DNA from: Bacillota bacterium
Lineage (GTDB): Bacteria; Bacillota; Clostridia; Christensenellales; UMGS416
Direction: 5' to 3'
DNA: 64,000 nt
Assembly: GCA_023421955.1 (NCBI GenBank)
Contig: JAEZSE010000041.1
Location: forward strand, 75,599 to 139,598
The notes under the pieces were generated by a model. That model did not search any database. It saw nothing but the letters and a program-made list of their open reading frames with translations, and was not told the DNA's origin. Shown here piece by piece: positions 17,423 to 24,850 of the stretch. Made by a program: the position numbers and the translations under genes. Numbering within the stretch: the first letter of the stretch is position 1; each line of letters opens with the position of its first letter.

Positions 17423-18063
17423 GCCAGTATGCGCGCGCAGTCTTTGCTGTGTCCAGAGATGATCAGGTGTTCATCTTTGGTAAACAGATAATCCGAATTC
17501 GACATCGGCTCAATAGCGCCGTTTCGCTTCACCGCAATGATGTTGATGTTGTATTTGGACCGCACGGCGATTTGCCGGATACTCTTCCCCAGCCAGCTTT
17601 CCGGCGGTGCGATTTCTGATATTGAGAAATGGTTTGCAAGCTCGATATAGTCAAAGGAATTGTGTGAGCTGTATTTTTTGGCAGCTCGCAGCGCCACGTC
17701 ACGCTCAGGGTAAATCACATCGTCTGCCCCATTGCGCAGTAGAAACTTTTCGTCGATATCCCGGTCGGCTTTGGAAACCACATGCTTCGCGCCCTGCTCC
17801 TTGAGCAGTGATGTGATCTCCAGTGATGCCTGGAAGTTGTTTCCAATGCACACAAAGCACACGTCAAAATTGCCGATGCCCAATGATCGGAGCAGCTTCA
17901 CATCGGTGCAATCTCCAATGTGGGCCCGTGTGACCAAGGGCAGCAAATCGCTTATCCTGTCTTCCTGCTTGTCCACGATCATCACTTCGTTTCCAAGCTC
18001 AAGCATGTTGGTGGCAAGTTGCTTGCCAAAGTGCCCGATTCCGATGATCAGCATGGTCTTCAT
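17413..18063 (-). CDS. Potassium uptake regulatory subunit, TrkA/KtrA family
   Basis: A 216-residue cytoplasmic gating subunit. The N-terminal RCK/Rossmann domain binds nucleotide (MLIIGIGHFGKQLATNMLELG, with the acidic residue at the end of strand 2 in MIVDKQ). The C-terminal part is the TrkA-C ligand domain (LGKSIRQIAVRSKYNINIIA). Length and single RCK unit fit KtrA rather than the duplicated E. coli TrkA. It starts 12 bases after the membrane subunit gene, in one operon. It would open or close the channel in response to ATP/ADP or NAD(H) and possibly cyclic di-AMP. Confidence 0.93.
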   Translation of the reverse strand: MKTMLIIGIGHFGKQLATNMLELGNEVMIVDKQEDRISDLLPLVTRAHIGDCTDVKLLRSLGIGNFDVCFVCIGNNFQASLEITSLLKEQGAKHVVSKADRDIDEKFLLRNGADDVIYPERDVALRAAKKYSSHNSFDYIELANHFSISEIAPPESWLGKSIRQIAVRSKYNINIIAVKRNGAIEPMSNSDYLFTKDEHLIISGHSKDCARILAMK

Positions 18064-18074
18064 AATGAGTCTCC

Positions 18075-19421
18075 CTATCCGATGATGATTTTTTCCTCAG
18101 GGTTTTTCAAAGCGGCTTTCCCGTTCATCCGTTCCAGGATTGCCATTGCCAGTGTCAGGCTGCCCACGCGCCCGCTATACATCAGCAGGATGATCACCAT
18201 CTGCGACAGACCGTTCAGCTCGCGCGTGATGCCGGTGGAAAGCCCCACCGTGCTGATGGCGGAAATTGTCTCAAAGGCTGTGTCCTTCACAGGCAAGCCT
18301 TGTGAGGCCAGTATAAGAAACACACCGAGGACCACCAGGGCGATGTAGATGGTTGTGCTGCAGTAGGCGCGTTTGAGCGTGGTGTCCTCCAGCCGACGGT
18401 GGAAGATATTCATGCTTTCCGAGTTGCGGATATACGAGATAGTGGCCAGCAAAATTACCATCAATGTGGTTGTTTTTACACCGCCGGCTGTGGAGCCGGG
18501 GGATCCTCCGACCATCATCAGCAGCATCGTGAGCACGGTGCCGCCTTCAGTGAGGTTTGCCATATCCACAGTGTTGAAACCGGCCGTTCTCGGAGTGACG
18601 GATTGAAACAACGAGGCAAGTATTTGGCCAGCCGGCGTCATGCCCGCCAGCGTGTTCCCCCGCTCCATCAGATAAAACAGGATTGCTCCGCCCACAATCA
18701 AAACTGCGGTGGCCAGCAAGACGATCTTGGTGTGTAGCTTGCATTTGAATAGCCTGAGCCGCTGCTCAATGATGTCATCCCATACCACAAACCCAAGCCC
18801 GCCAACTGCAATGAGCGACATCACCGTAAGGTTCACCAGAATGTCGTCATGATAGGGGATCAGCGATACATATGGCCCAAACCTGCCCATTAGGTCAAAG
18901 CCCGCGTTGCAGAACGCGGACACTGAATGGAATATACCGTAGAATATCCCGGTGAACAGGCCCATCTGCGGGCAGAAGCGGATCGCCAGCAGCAGGGCAC
19001 CGGTGGCCTCGCAAATTGCTGCCACAAGAATGACTCGCTTGATCAACCGCACAATGCCGCCGATCTGGAATGCGTTCACCGACTCGGTGAGCAAACCCCG
19101 CTCCGCCAGCCCGATCTTGCGCCTGGCCATCATCAGAAACAGTGTTGCCATTGTCATAAAACCCATGCCACCGATCTGGATCAGGCAGAGTATGACGATT
19201 TGCCCGAACAGATTGAATTGCTCATAGGTGTCGCAAACAACCAGCCCTGTAACGCAGGTAGCAGAAGTTGAGGTAAACAAGGCGTCCGCAAATGGCAGAG
19301 TTGCCCCATTTCTATTGGCGATGGGCAGTGTCAGAAGCAGCGCCCCGATGAGTATGATGCCCGCAAACCCCAGTGCGATCGCCTGGATGGAATTGATTTT
19401 GATCTTCCCCTGAAACAGCAT
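18075..19421 (-). CDS. Potassium uptake membrane subunit, TrkH/KtrB family
   Basis: A 448-residue membrane protein that forms the K+ (or K+/Na+) pathway. It shows repeated membrane-pore-membrane units with filter-like segments such as TSTSATCVTGL, SAFCNAGFDLMG, VTPRTAGFNTVD and SAISTVGLSTGIT, each with a Gly at the predicted filter. I chose the ATG at 19421, 9 bases behind GAGGAG; a GTG further up would be inside that site's leader. It is followed by its gating subunit. The two genes make a complete Ktr-type system. Confidence 0.93.
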   Translation of the reverse strand: MLFQGKIKINSIQAIALGFAGIILIGALLLTLPIANRNGATLPFADALFTSTSATCVTGLVVCDTYEQFNLFGQIVILCLIQIGGMGFMTMATLFLMMARRKIGLAERGLLTESVNAFQIGGIVRLIKRVILVAAICEATGALLLAIRFCPQMGLFTGIFYGIFHSVSAFCNAGFDLMGRFGPYVSLIPYHDDILVNLTVMSLIAVGGLGFVVWDDIIEQRLRLFKCKLHTKIVLLATAVLIVGGAILFYLMERGNTLAGMTPAGQILASLFQSVTPRTAGFNTVDMANLTEGGTVLTMLLMMVGGSPGSTAGGVKTTTLMVILLATISYIRNSESMNIFHRRLEDTTLKRAYCSTTIYIALVVLGVFLILASQGLPVKDTAFETISAISTVGLSTGITRELNGLSQMVIILLMYSGRVGSLTLAMAILERMNGKAALKNPEEKIIIG

Positions 19422-19514
19422 ATGGATGATCTCCTCGAGCTTGTGGGTATCCACCGGACGGACGCTTCTGCAAGCTCATTTGACCGATCATAAACTATGG
19501 ATGCATGGCTCAAT

Positions 19515-19542
19515 ATTATACTCAATAAATTTACTTTTGCCA
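19515..19542 (-). promoter_or_regulatory. Possible promoter of the potassium uptake operon
   Basis: On the minus strand TGGCAA (19542-19537) and TATAAT (19520-19515) are 16 bases apart, about 95 bases upstream of the TrkH-type start. The -35 is weak. Confidence 0.4.
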
Positions 19543-19603
19543 TATAGCAGAAAATCTTTTTCATTAAGCATAAACAGGTTGCCCGCTCGTGGCAGCCAAT
19601 TCA

Positions 19604-20965
19604 CTAGTCAATCGAAGCAGGAGCCGAACACGGTGCTTCGAACCAGAAGCATGTAGAACCGTCTGCGCTTGTTACACCATAAGCGCTGCCATGGCGCTCC
19701 AGGATGCTCTTCACAATGGCGAGGCCCAGGCCTGTGCCCAGGCGCTTCCCTTCGCTCACACTGCTGGCGCGGTAATACCGGTCCCAGATCAGGGGCAGTT
19801 CCCCCGGGGCAATCGTGTCGCCCTGGTTTGTGATGGAGATCCGCACAGCATTGCTCTGAGGCACAGCTGCAATCAATATTTCACTGCCCGTAGCGCCATG
19901 GTTGATGGCATTGCCCAAAAGGTTGTCCAACACCCTTGCAAACTTCCCCTCGTCAAATCGCACTGTGAGCTCCGGGCAATCTGTTCGGAGCGTCAGCGCC
20001 CTTCTCCTGGCTTGGATTTCCCACTTCAGTACCATCTGCTCAAACACCGGGCGTAGTGGCAATTCAACAGGAGAGATGGTATCCACGCCGGCTTGCAGCC
20101 TAGAGTAATCCAGGATATCTTCCACCACGCCGCTCAGCCGGGCCGCCTCGTCCGCCACGATGGTGAGTTGCTCCTGCCGCTTTTCCTGCTGCGGCCAGGT
20201 CACGTCGCGCACCGTCTCCGCATACCCCTGGATCACTGTCAGAGGCGAGCGCAGCTCGTGGGACACGTTGGCGATGAGCTCCCGGCGCAATGCCTCGGTC
20301 TTTTGAAGCTGGCTGGACAACTCGTTGAGCGCGGTGGCCAGCTGCCCGATTTCGTCGCGGGAGCGCACAGCCACTCTGGTCTCCAGCTTGCCCGCTGCCA
20401 GGGCCCGGGCGGCCCCGGTGATCTGCCGCACCGGCTTGGCGAAAATCCTGGAAAGGGCCAGCGCCAGCAGCACCGACGCTGCCAACAGTACTGCCGTGAC
20501 GATCCAAAGCTGCTCCAACAGGATGCGGGAAGCTTCCTGCACATCGGAAAGCGAAAACATGGCGTAAAGCGTGCCACCATCGGCCATTGGTCGGCCCAGC
20601 AGCGCGTAGCGCACACCACCGCCCATCATGCCCTCCAGCTCTACAGCCGTGCCATCGGGCTTGGGGGCTTCGGCGCTTTGCAGCAGCCTCGTCATCATCC
20701 CACGCATGGGCATGCCCTGGGAGACATAGCGCACCGCACCGCTTTCGTCTAGCAGCAACAGCCGGATGTTCAGGTTTTCCTCCAGCGTTGCAGCATCCAG
20801 GTTCTGCTGCCCGGCGGCTTTCACGATGGCTTCGTCTACGGCGGACACGCGCTCCTTCAGGTAATTGTCCTTCATGAGGCCTGCCTGTATGAGCCAGAGC
20901 ACGGTCACCGTCACCGCGGCCATGCAGAGGAATCCCAGAAACAGCTTGGTGCGCATGTGCTTCAT
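19604..20965 (-). CDS. Membrane sensor histidine kinase
   Basis: A 453-residue kinase with two membrane helices (about 8-28 and 157-178) around an extracytoplasmic domain of 130 residues. A HAMP domain follows, then the dimerisation box with the phosphorylated His (ANVSHELRSPLTVIQGYAE) and an ATP-binding domain with N box (NLLGNAINHGATG), DRYYRA and GTGLGLAIVKSIL. The start codon overlaps the stop of the response regulator by four bases (ATGA), so the two are co-translated. The extracytoplasmic domain has no motif I recognise. A divergent small secreted protein gene is the likely nearby target. Confidence 0.95.
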   Translation of the reverse strand: MKHMRTKLFLGFLCMAAVTVTVLWLIQAGLMKDNYLKERVSAVDEAIVKAAGQQNLDAATLEENLNIRLLLLDESGAVRYVSQGMPMRGMMTRLLQSAEAPKPDGTAVELEGMMGGGVRYALLGRPMADGGTLYAMFSLSDVQEASRILLEQLWIVTAVLLAASVLLALALSRIFAKPVRQITGAARALAAGKLETRVAVRSRDEIGQLATALNELSSQLQKTEALRRELIANVSHELRSPLTVIQGYAETVRDVTWPQQEKRQEQLTIVADEAARLSGVVEDILDYSRLQAGVDTISPVELPLRPVFEQMVLKWEIQARRRALTLRTDCPELTVRFDEGKFARVLDNLLGNAINHGATGSEILIAAVPQSNAVRISITNQGDTIAPGELPLIWDRYYRASSVSEGKRLGTGLGLAIVKSILERHGSAYGVTSADGSTCFWFEAPCSAPASID

Positions 20966-21642
20966 TTGGCGCCTCCCGGCTCAAAGCGGTATCCGGTGCC
21001 CCACACGGTGGCGATCATCCGGCGATAGGGCCCCAGCTTGTCACGGAGCGACCGCACATGGGTGTCCACCGTGCGGCCGTCGCCATAGTAATCATACCCC
21101 CACACATGGTTCAGCAACTGATCGCGCGTAAAGGCCTTGTCCGGCCTGGTCGCAAAAAAAACAAGCAGGTCATATTCCTTGGGTGTGAGCGTGGCTGGCT
21201 CGCCATCCACCGTCACGCGGTGAGCGTCCAGATCCAAAACTAATCCGTCAAACGAAAGCTTCTGCGCTTCGTGGGCAGGTGCGGCGGCGCGTTTCAAATG
21301 CACCTTGATGCGGGCGACCAACTCCCGGGGGCTGAAGGGCTTGGCCACATAGTCATCCACGCCCAGCTCGAAACCCAACAGCCTGTCATACTCCTCGTTG
21401 CGGGCGGTGAGCATGATCACCGGTGCCTGGCTGGTTTTGCGGATGTGCCGGAGTGCCGTCCATCCGTCCATCACCGGCATCATCACATCCAGCACGATCA
21501 GCGAAACATCCCCCGGCTCCAGGAGTTTCAGCGCGTCTGCACCGTTTTCAGCCTCGGCAAAGCTCCATTCCTCCGTCTGGGCATATTCGCGCACGATCGA
21601 GCGGATGCGCGCGTCGTCGTCAACCAACAGGATTTTCGGCAT
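20962..21642 (-). CDS. OmpR/PhoB-family response regulator
   Basis: A 226-residue regulator. The receiver domain carries the acidic pair in LLVDDDAR, the phosphorylated Asp in SLIVLDVMMPVMDGW and Lys in VAKPFSPREL. The C-terminal winged helix is OmpR-type (LTPKEYDLLVFFATRPDKAF, then VDTHVRSLRDKLG). I chose the ATG at 21642 with GGGGTGAGA upstream rather than the GTG nine bases earlier. It is the first gene of a two-gene operon with the kinase. Direct repeats 21 bp apart in the divergent intergenic region are candidate binding sites. Confidence 0.95.
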   Translation of the reverse strand: MPKILLVDDDARIRSIVREYAQTEEWSFAEAENGADALKLLEPGDVSLIVLDVMMPVMDGWTALRHIRKTSQAPVIMLTARNEEYDRLLGFELGVDDYVAKPFSPRELVARIKVHLKRAAAPAHEAQKLSFDGLVLDLDAHRVTVDGEPATLTPKEYDLLVFFATRPDKAFTRDQLLNHVWGYDYYGDGRTVDTHVRSLRDKLGPYRRMIATVWGTGYRFEPGGAK

Positions 21643-21694
21643 GTTTCTCACCCCGATGCCATTTTAGCATTGTTTGGTTTTTTACGTGTGGTTT

Positions 21695-21723
21695 TCTCAC
21701 AAAGATTCGAATTTCTCTCACAA
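21695..21723. repeat. Two TCTCACAA direct repeats, 21 bp apart (candidate response-regulator site)
   Basis: TCTCACAA occurs at 21695-21702 and 21716-21723, each followed by a related TTCGAA/TTTGAA block. Two-turn spacing is typical for tandem OmpR-type binding. The repeats lie between the divergent two-component operon and the secreted-protein gene. Confidence 0.5.
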
Positions 21724-21792
21724 TTTGAACACATCCCGAGGCTATGATGGAATCACAAACAGCGGCAAACGCTGAAGAAAGGAATGAAGAAC

Positions 21793-22236
21793 ATGAAAAA
21801 GACGATCGCGATCATCGCATTGGCGGTGGTGCTGCTGGTCGGGACCACCACTGTGGCTCTGGCAGCCGATGGCTGGAAGACCCCGGCGGAAACTGTGGCG
21901 GGCATCACCGGCAAGACGGTGGACCAGGTGCAGGACGCAAGGCAAGACGGCGTGACCTATGGCGCGCAGGCTGCGGCTGCCGGCAAACTGGATCAATTCA
22001 AGGATGAGCGCCTGGCGCAGTACAAGCAGCGGCTGGATGAGTTGGTGAAAGCCGGCAAGCTTACACAGGCCGAAGCGGACAAGCTTTATGACGCCATGAA
22101 GGCCCGTATGGCCGCCTGCACAGGCAACGGTACAGGCGCCGGAAATGGTCTGGGCTGCGGTATGGGCCGGGGCCAGGGCGGCGGTTTCGGCCGCGGGATG
22201 GGCAATGGCGCTGGTTGCGGTATGAGGAGCAATTGA
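21793..22236 (+). CDS. Small secreted protein, DUF2680-like, with Gly/Cys/Met-rich tail
   Basis: A 147-residue exported protein. A signal peptide (KKTIAIIALAVVLLVGTTTVALA) ends at an Ala-x-Ala site. Two short helical repeats follow (TPAETVAGITGKTVDQVQ; RLDELVKAGKLTQAEADKLY), the pattern of DUF2680/YckD-type proteins. The last 40 residues are very rich in Gly with two GCGM units, which might bind metal. The ATG at 21793 has AAAGGA at 9 bases; the ATG nine bases earlier is too close to it. It is divergent from a two-component system and ends at a terminator. A role in envelope stress or metal sensing is a guess from the layout. Confidence 0.75.
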   Translation: MKKTIAIIALAVVLLVGTTTVALAADGWKTPAETVAGITGKTVDQVQDARQDGVTYGAQAAAAGKLDQFKDERLAQYKQRLDELVKAGKLTQAEADKLYDAMKARMAACTGNGTGAGNGLGCGMGRGQGGGFGRGMGNGAGCGMRSN

Positions 22237-22266
22237 CAGCTGATTGATCATTTGAAGAGATGAAGA

Positions 22267-22296
22267 AGATGGACCTCACGGGGGTCCATCTTTTTG
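22267..22296 (+). terminator. Rho-independent terminator
   Basis: AGATGGACC (22267-22275) and GGTCCATCT (22283-22291) make a 9-bp stem with a 7-base loop, followed by a T run. It terminates the DUF2680-like gene. Confidence 0.85.
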
Positions 22297-22421
22297 CTTT
22301 GACGTGTCAAACAAGAATGGTTCAAAATAGAAACTACATAAACATACTAGAACAACATAATACCAAATTCTTGTACACCTGATGCCGAGTGATCAAATGC
22401 CGGCCACACAGCATAATGATA

Positions 22422-22469
22422 TTGACAACTGTCTATGTGCCGCATATTATATAGAGAACGGTCTATGTC
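22422..22469 (+). promoter_or_regulatory. Consensus promoter with ArsR-type operator
   Basis: TTGACA (22422-22427) and TATTAT (22445-22450) are 17 bases apart. GTCTATGT occurs in the spacer (22431-22438) and again 30 bases on (22461-22468). The second copy forms an inverted repeat, ATAGA-N6-TCTAT, just downstream of the -10 box. This resembles the ATAGA/TCTAT half sites of ArsR-family repressors and fits autorepression of the operon. Confidence 0.65.
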
Positions 22470-22500
22470 ATTGAGTGTTATCAATGTTATGGGGGCTTTT

Positions 22501-22803
22501 ATGCTAACTTATCGCGGCAGCATTCCGCTGTTCAAGGCGCTCGCCGATGAAACCAGGCTGGAAATCATTGGCATGCTCTCCGCCGGAGAACTGTGCGCAT
22601 GTAAAATACTGGAGAAATTCAACATCACCCAGCCGACGCTTTCCTACCATATGAAAATCCTCACCGAAAGCGGCATCGTGACCGGCGTGCGCAGCGGCGC
22701 GTGGATGCGCTACAGCCTCAAGCAGGAGAGGCTGGAGGAACTGAAACAGTTTCTGGACAACTTGGCGTCCGGCCAGTGCCGGTGCGAAAGCAAGGGGGCA
22801 TGA
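22501..22803 (+). CDS. ArsR-family metalloregulator
   Basis: A 100-residue winged-helix repressor (FKALADETRLEIIGMLSAGE, then ITQPTLSYHMKILTESGIV). The pair Cys-Ala-Cys in GELCACKIL lies at the start of the helix before the recognition helix, as in arsenite/antimonite-sensing ArsR proteins. A CRC at the C-terminus may add another ligand. The start is the ATG at 22501 behind GGGGGC. It is the first gene of an operon with a permease, two ferredoxin-like proteins and a small thioredoxin. Induction by trivalent arsenicals or a related soft metal is likely but not proven. Confidence 0.9.
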   Translation: MLTYRGSIPLFKALADETRLEIIGMLSAGELCACKILEKFNITQPTLSYHMKILTESGIVTGVRSGAWMRYSLKQERLEELKQFLDNLASGQCRCESKGA

Positions 22804-22806
22804 GCC

Positions 22807-23823
22807 ATGGCCGTGGTTTCCTCGGTGTTTGGCTGGCTCAACGACCAGCTTCTCAAAATGCAGTGGCTGTCAAATCTCATCAAGCTTTTGGTTGAAAACC
22901 TGTTCGGCCTGAGCACATCCGAGCGGCTGGGCGGCAGCATCCACTTCTTCCTGTATGACACGATTAAGATTTTCATCCTGTTATCTGTGCTGATCTTCAC
23001 GATCTCCTATATCCAAAGTTTTTTCCCGCCGGAGCGCACCAAGAAAATCCTCGGGCGGTTCCATGGTGTCTGGGCCAATCTCCTGGGCGCTTTGCTTGGC
23101 ACGGTTACACCCTTCTGCTCCTGCTCCTCCATCCCGCTGTTCATCGGTTTCACCAGCGCGGGCCTGCCCATCGGTGTGACGTTTTCGTTTCTCATCTCCT
23201 CGCCGCTTGTGGATCTGGCCTCGGTGCTATTGCTGGCCAGCATCTTCAACTGGAAAATCGCCATCGCCTATGTAGTGGTAGGTCTCATCCTGGCCGTGAC
23301 AGGAGGAACCATCATCAGCAAGTTGAAGCTGGAAAAGTATGTGGAGCCATTTGTGTTCAGCAACCGGGTTGCGGACATCGATGAGCCGGAGATGACCCGC
23401 AAAGACAGGCTCTTGTTTTCCTGGGATCAGGTGAAATTCATTGTGAAGAAGGTCTGGCCCTACATTTTGGGCGGTGTCGCCATTGGCTCGGCGATCCATA
23501 ACTGGATCCCCGAGAGCATCATCACAACTGTATTGGGTCAAAACAATGTTTTCTCCGTGCTGATTGCGACGTTGGTGGGTGTGCCCATGTATGCCGATAT
23601 CTTTGGCACGCTGCCCATCGCCGAGGCACTGGTGGCCAAGGGCGTGGGCATCGGCACGGTGCTGTCCTTCATGATGGCGGTGACGGCGCTTTCGCTGCCC
23701 TCGATGATCCTCTTGAAAAAGGTCGTGAAAATGCGCCTGCTGCTGATCTTTGCTGGCATCGTGACCGCCGGCATTGTCATCATCGGTTACTCGTTCAATG
23801 CTTTCGGGTTCTTGTTTGTATAA
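22807..23823 (+). CDS. Permease of the ArsP / DUF318 family
   Basis: A 338-residue membrane protein with about eight helices. It has the family's paired motifs: TPFCSCSSIPLFIGF with conserved cysteines in the first half, and VGVPMYADIFGTLPIAEAL in the second. ArsP-type members export trivalent organoarsenicals; other members have unknown substrates. The gene begins four bases after the ArsR stop. The association with ArsR and a CxxC redox protein is a recurrent operon in anaerobes. The substrate is therefore inferred, with arsenic the leading candidate. Confidence 0.88.
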   Translation: MAVVSSVFGWLNDQLLKMQWLSNLIKLLVENLFGLSTSERLGGSIHFFLYDTIKIFILLSVLIFTISYIQSFFPPERTKKILGRFHGVWANLLGALLGTVTPFCSCSSIPLFIGFTSAGLPIGVTFSFLISSPLVDLASVLLLASIFNWKIAIAYVVVGLILAVTGGTIISKLKLEKYVEPFVFSNRVADIDEPEMTRKDRLLFSWDQVKFIVKKVWPYILGGVAIGSAIHNWIPESIITTVLGQNNVFSVLIATLVGVPMYADIFGTLPIAEALVAKGVGIGTVLSFMMAVTALSLPSMILLKKVVKMRLLLIFAGIVTAGIVIIGYSFNAFGFLFV

Positions 23824-23838
23824 GGGAGGAACTGCGAT

Positions 23839-24048
23839 ATGAAACCATTTGTCTTCCGGGAGCGCTGCGCTGCTGAGCCCAGGATCTGCCCGCCGCTCAG
23901 GGAATGCCCCCGGCAAGCTGTGAGTTATGTGGAAGATGAGAATGAGCCCATCGGCGGCAGGATTGAGTTTGATTATGACAAGTGTGACGGTTGCGGGGCG
24001 TGTGTGGCGATTTGCTGCGGCAGCTGCATTGAGATGAGAGAAGGCTGA
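23839..24048 (+). CDS. Small ferredoxin-like 4Fe-4S protein
   Basis: A 69-residue protein. The C-terminal half has CDGCGACVAICCGSC, a CxxCxxCxxxC cluster site. Four more Cys residues in the N-terminal half (RC, ICPPLREC) are arranged irregularly, so a second cluster is uncertain. It starts 15 bases after the permease with GGGAGG upstream. It probably supplies electrons or senses redox state for the operon's function. Confidence 0.82.
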   Translation: MKPFVFRERCAAEPRICPPLRECPRQAVSYVEDENEPIGGRIEFDYDKCDGCGACVAICCGSCIEMREG

Positions 24049-24109
24049 TAAGCTTTTTCCGGGATGACTCAGACCAAGCCAGAAACCGATATCAAAAGGA
24101 GAAATGAGT

Positions 24110-24382
24110 ATGTCCACCACATGGTATCCTGTGATCAATTATGAGCTTTGCACCGAATGCGGCACCTGTGTAAAAAAATGCAAACATGGCGTATACAATA
24201 AGGAAAAGGCGCCCCGCCCGGTTGTGGTGAAGCCGGAGGGCTGCATCCAGGGCTGCCACGGCTGTGGAAACCTTTGCCCCAACGGTGCAATTGAGTATTT
24301 TGGAGAGATCATCAGCGCCGGCAACGAAGGGGATTGCTGTGGCTCAACCAAGAGCGACGGAGGGTGCTGCAACTGCGGGTGA
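24110..24382 (+). CDS. 4Fe-4S dicluster-type ferredoxin with Cys-rich tail
   Basis: A 90-residue protein. It has CTECGTCVKKC near the N-terminus and CIQGCHGCGNLCPNG in the middle, so it likely holds two iron-sulfur clusters. The tail CCGSTKSDGGCCNCG adds five Cys residues that could bind metal or metalloid. The ATG at 24110 is 8 bases behind AGGAG; the one at 24104 is too close. It is fourth in the ArsR operon. Confidence 0.82.
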   Translation: MSTTWYPVINYELCTECGTCVKKCKHGVYNKEKAPRPVVVKPEGCIQGCHGCGNLCPNGAIEYFGEIISAGNEGDCCGSTKSDGGCCNCG

Positions 24383-24448
24383 TCAAAGCCGGTGGTTTGA
24401 TACCGTTACTTCTATGCTAAGTGGGATTTTAGTAAAGGAGATGCCAAT

Positions 24449-24688
24449 ATGGAAATCAAGGTTGTCGGTCCCGGATGCGCAAATTGCAAAAAGCTGCTGG
24501 CGATCACACAGGAGGCGGTCAAGGAACTGTCCGTGCAGGCAAACGTTATCTATGTGACCGATCTGCAGGACATCATGAAAACCGGGATCATGCGCACACC
24601 TGGGCTCATCATCAACGGCAAGGTCAAGGTGATGGGCCGTGTGCCAAATATCAATGCGATCAAACAGCTGATTCTGGACGAGCAATGA
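24449..24688 (+). CDS. Small thioredoxin-fold redox protein (CxxC)
   Basis: A 79-residue protein of the 'redox-active disulfide protein 2' type. The active site is GPGCANCKKL near the N-terminus, and the cis-Pro is in MRTPGLIINGKV. It is a single thioredoxin-like domain without a signal peptide. Its place after the permease and ferredoxins suggests it delivers reducing equivalents or handles the metalloid bound by the system. AAAGGAG precedes the ATG. Confidence 0.9.
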   Translation: MEIKVVGPGCANCKKLLAITQEAVKELSVQANVIYVTDLQDIMKTGIMRTPGLIINGKVKVMGRVPNINAIKQLILDEQ

Positions 24689-24696
24689 GACTTGCG

Positions 24697-24727
24697 CCCT
24701 GCCCGGCTTTGCCGCAGCGGGGTTTCT
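24697..24727 (+). terminator. Probable imperfect terminator after the ArsR operon
   Basis: A CCCTG..CGGC stem strand pairs with GCCGCAG.GGG across a TTT loop with small bulges, and TTTCTT follows. It is weaker than the other terminators here. Confidence 0.45.
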
Positions 24728-24850
24728 TGACTTGCCACCCTGCGCCCCATATACTTGTATTCTAAATTGCCAATAAATGTTTTATTGGCCAGTGTCATGA
24801 CTCGCAATTCCAATGACTGATGGCGAAGGGTCTGTGCGGTGGGTGGTGTC

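Noticed and set aside
20100..20984. Overlapping reading frames on both strands inside the sensor kinase gene at 19604-20965
   Set aside because: They are frame shadows. Only the annotated frame has membrane helices, the His box and the ATP-binding motifs.
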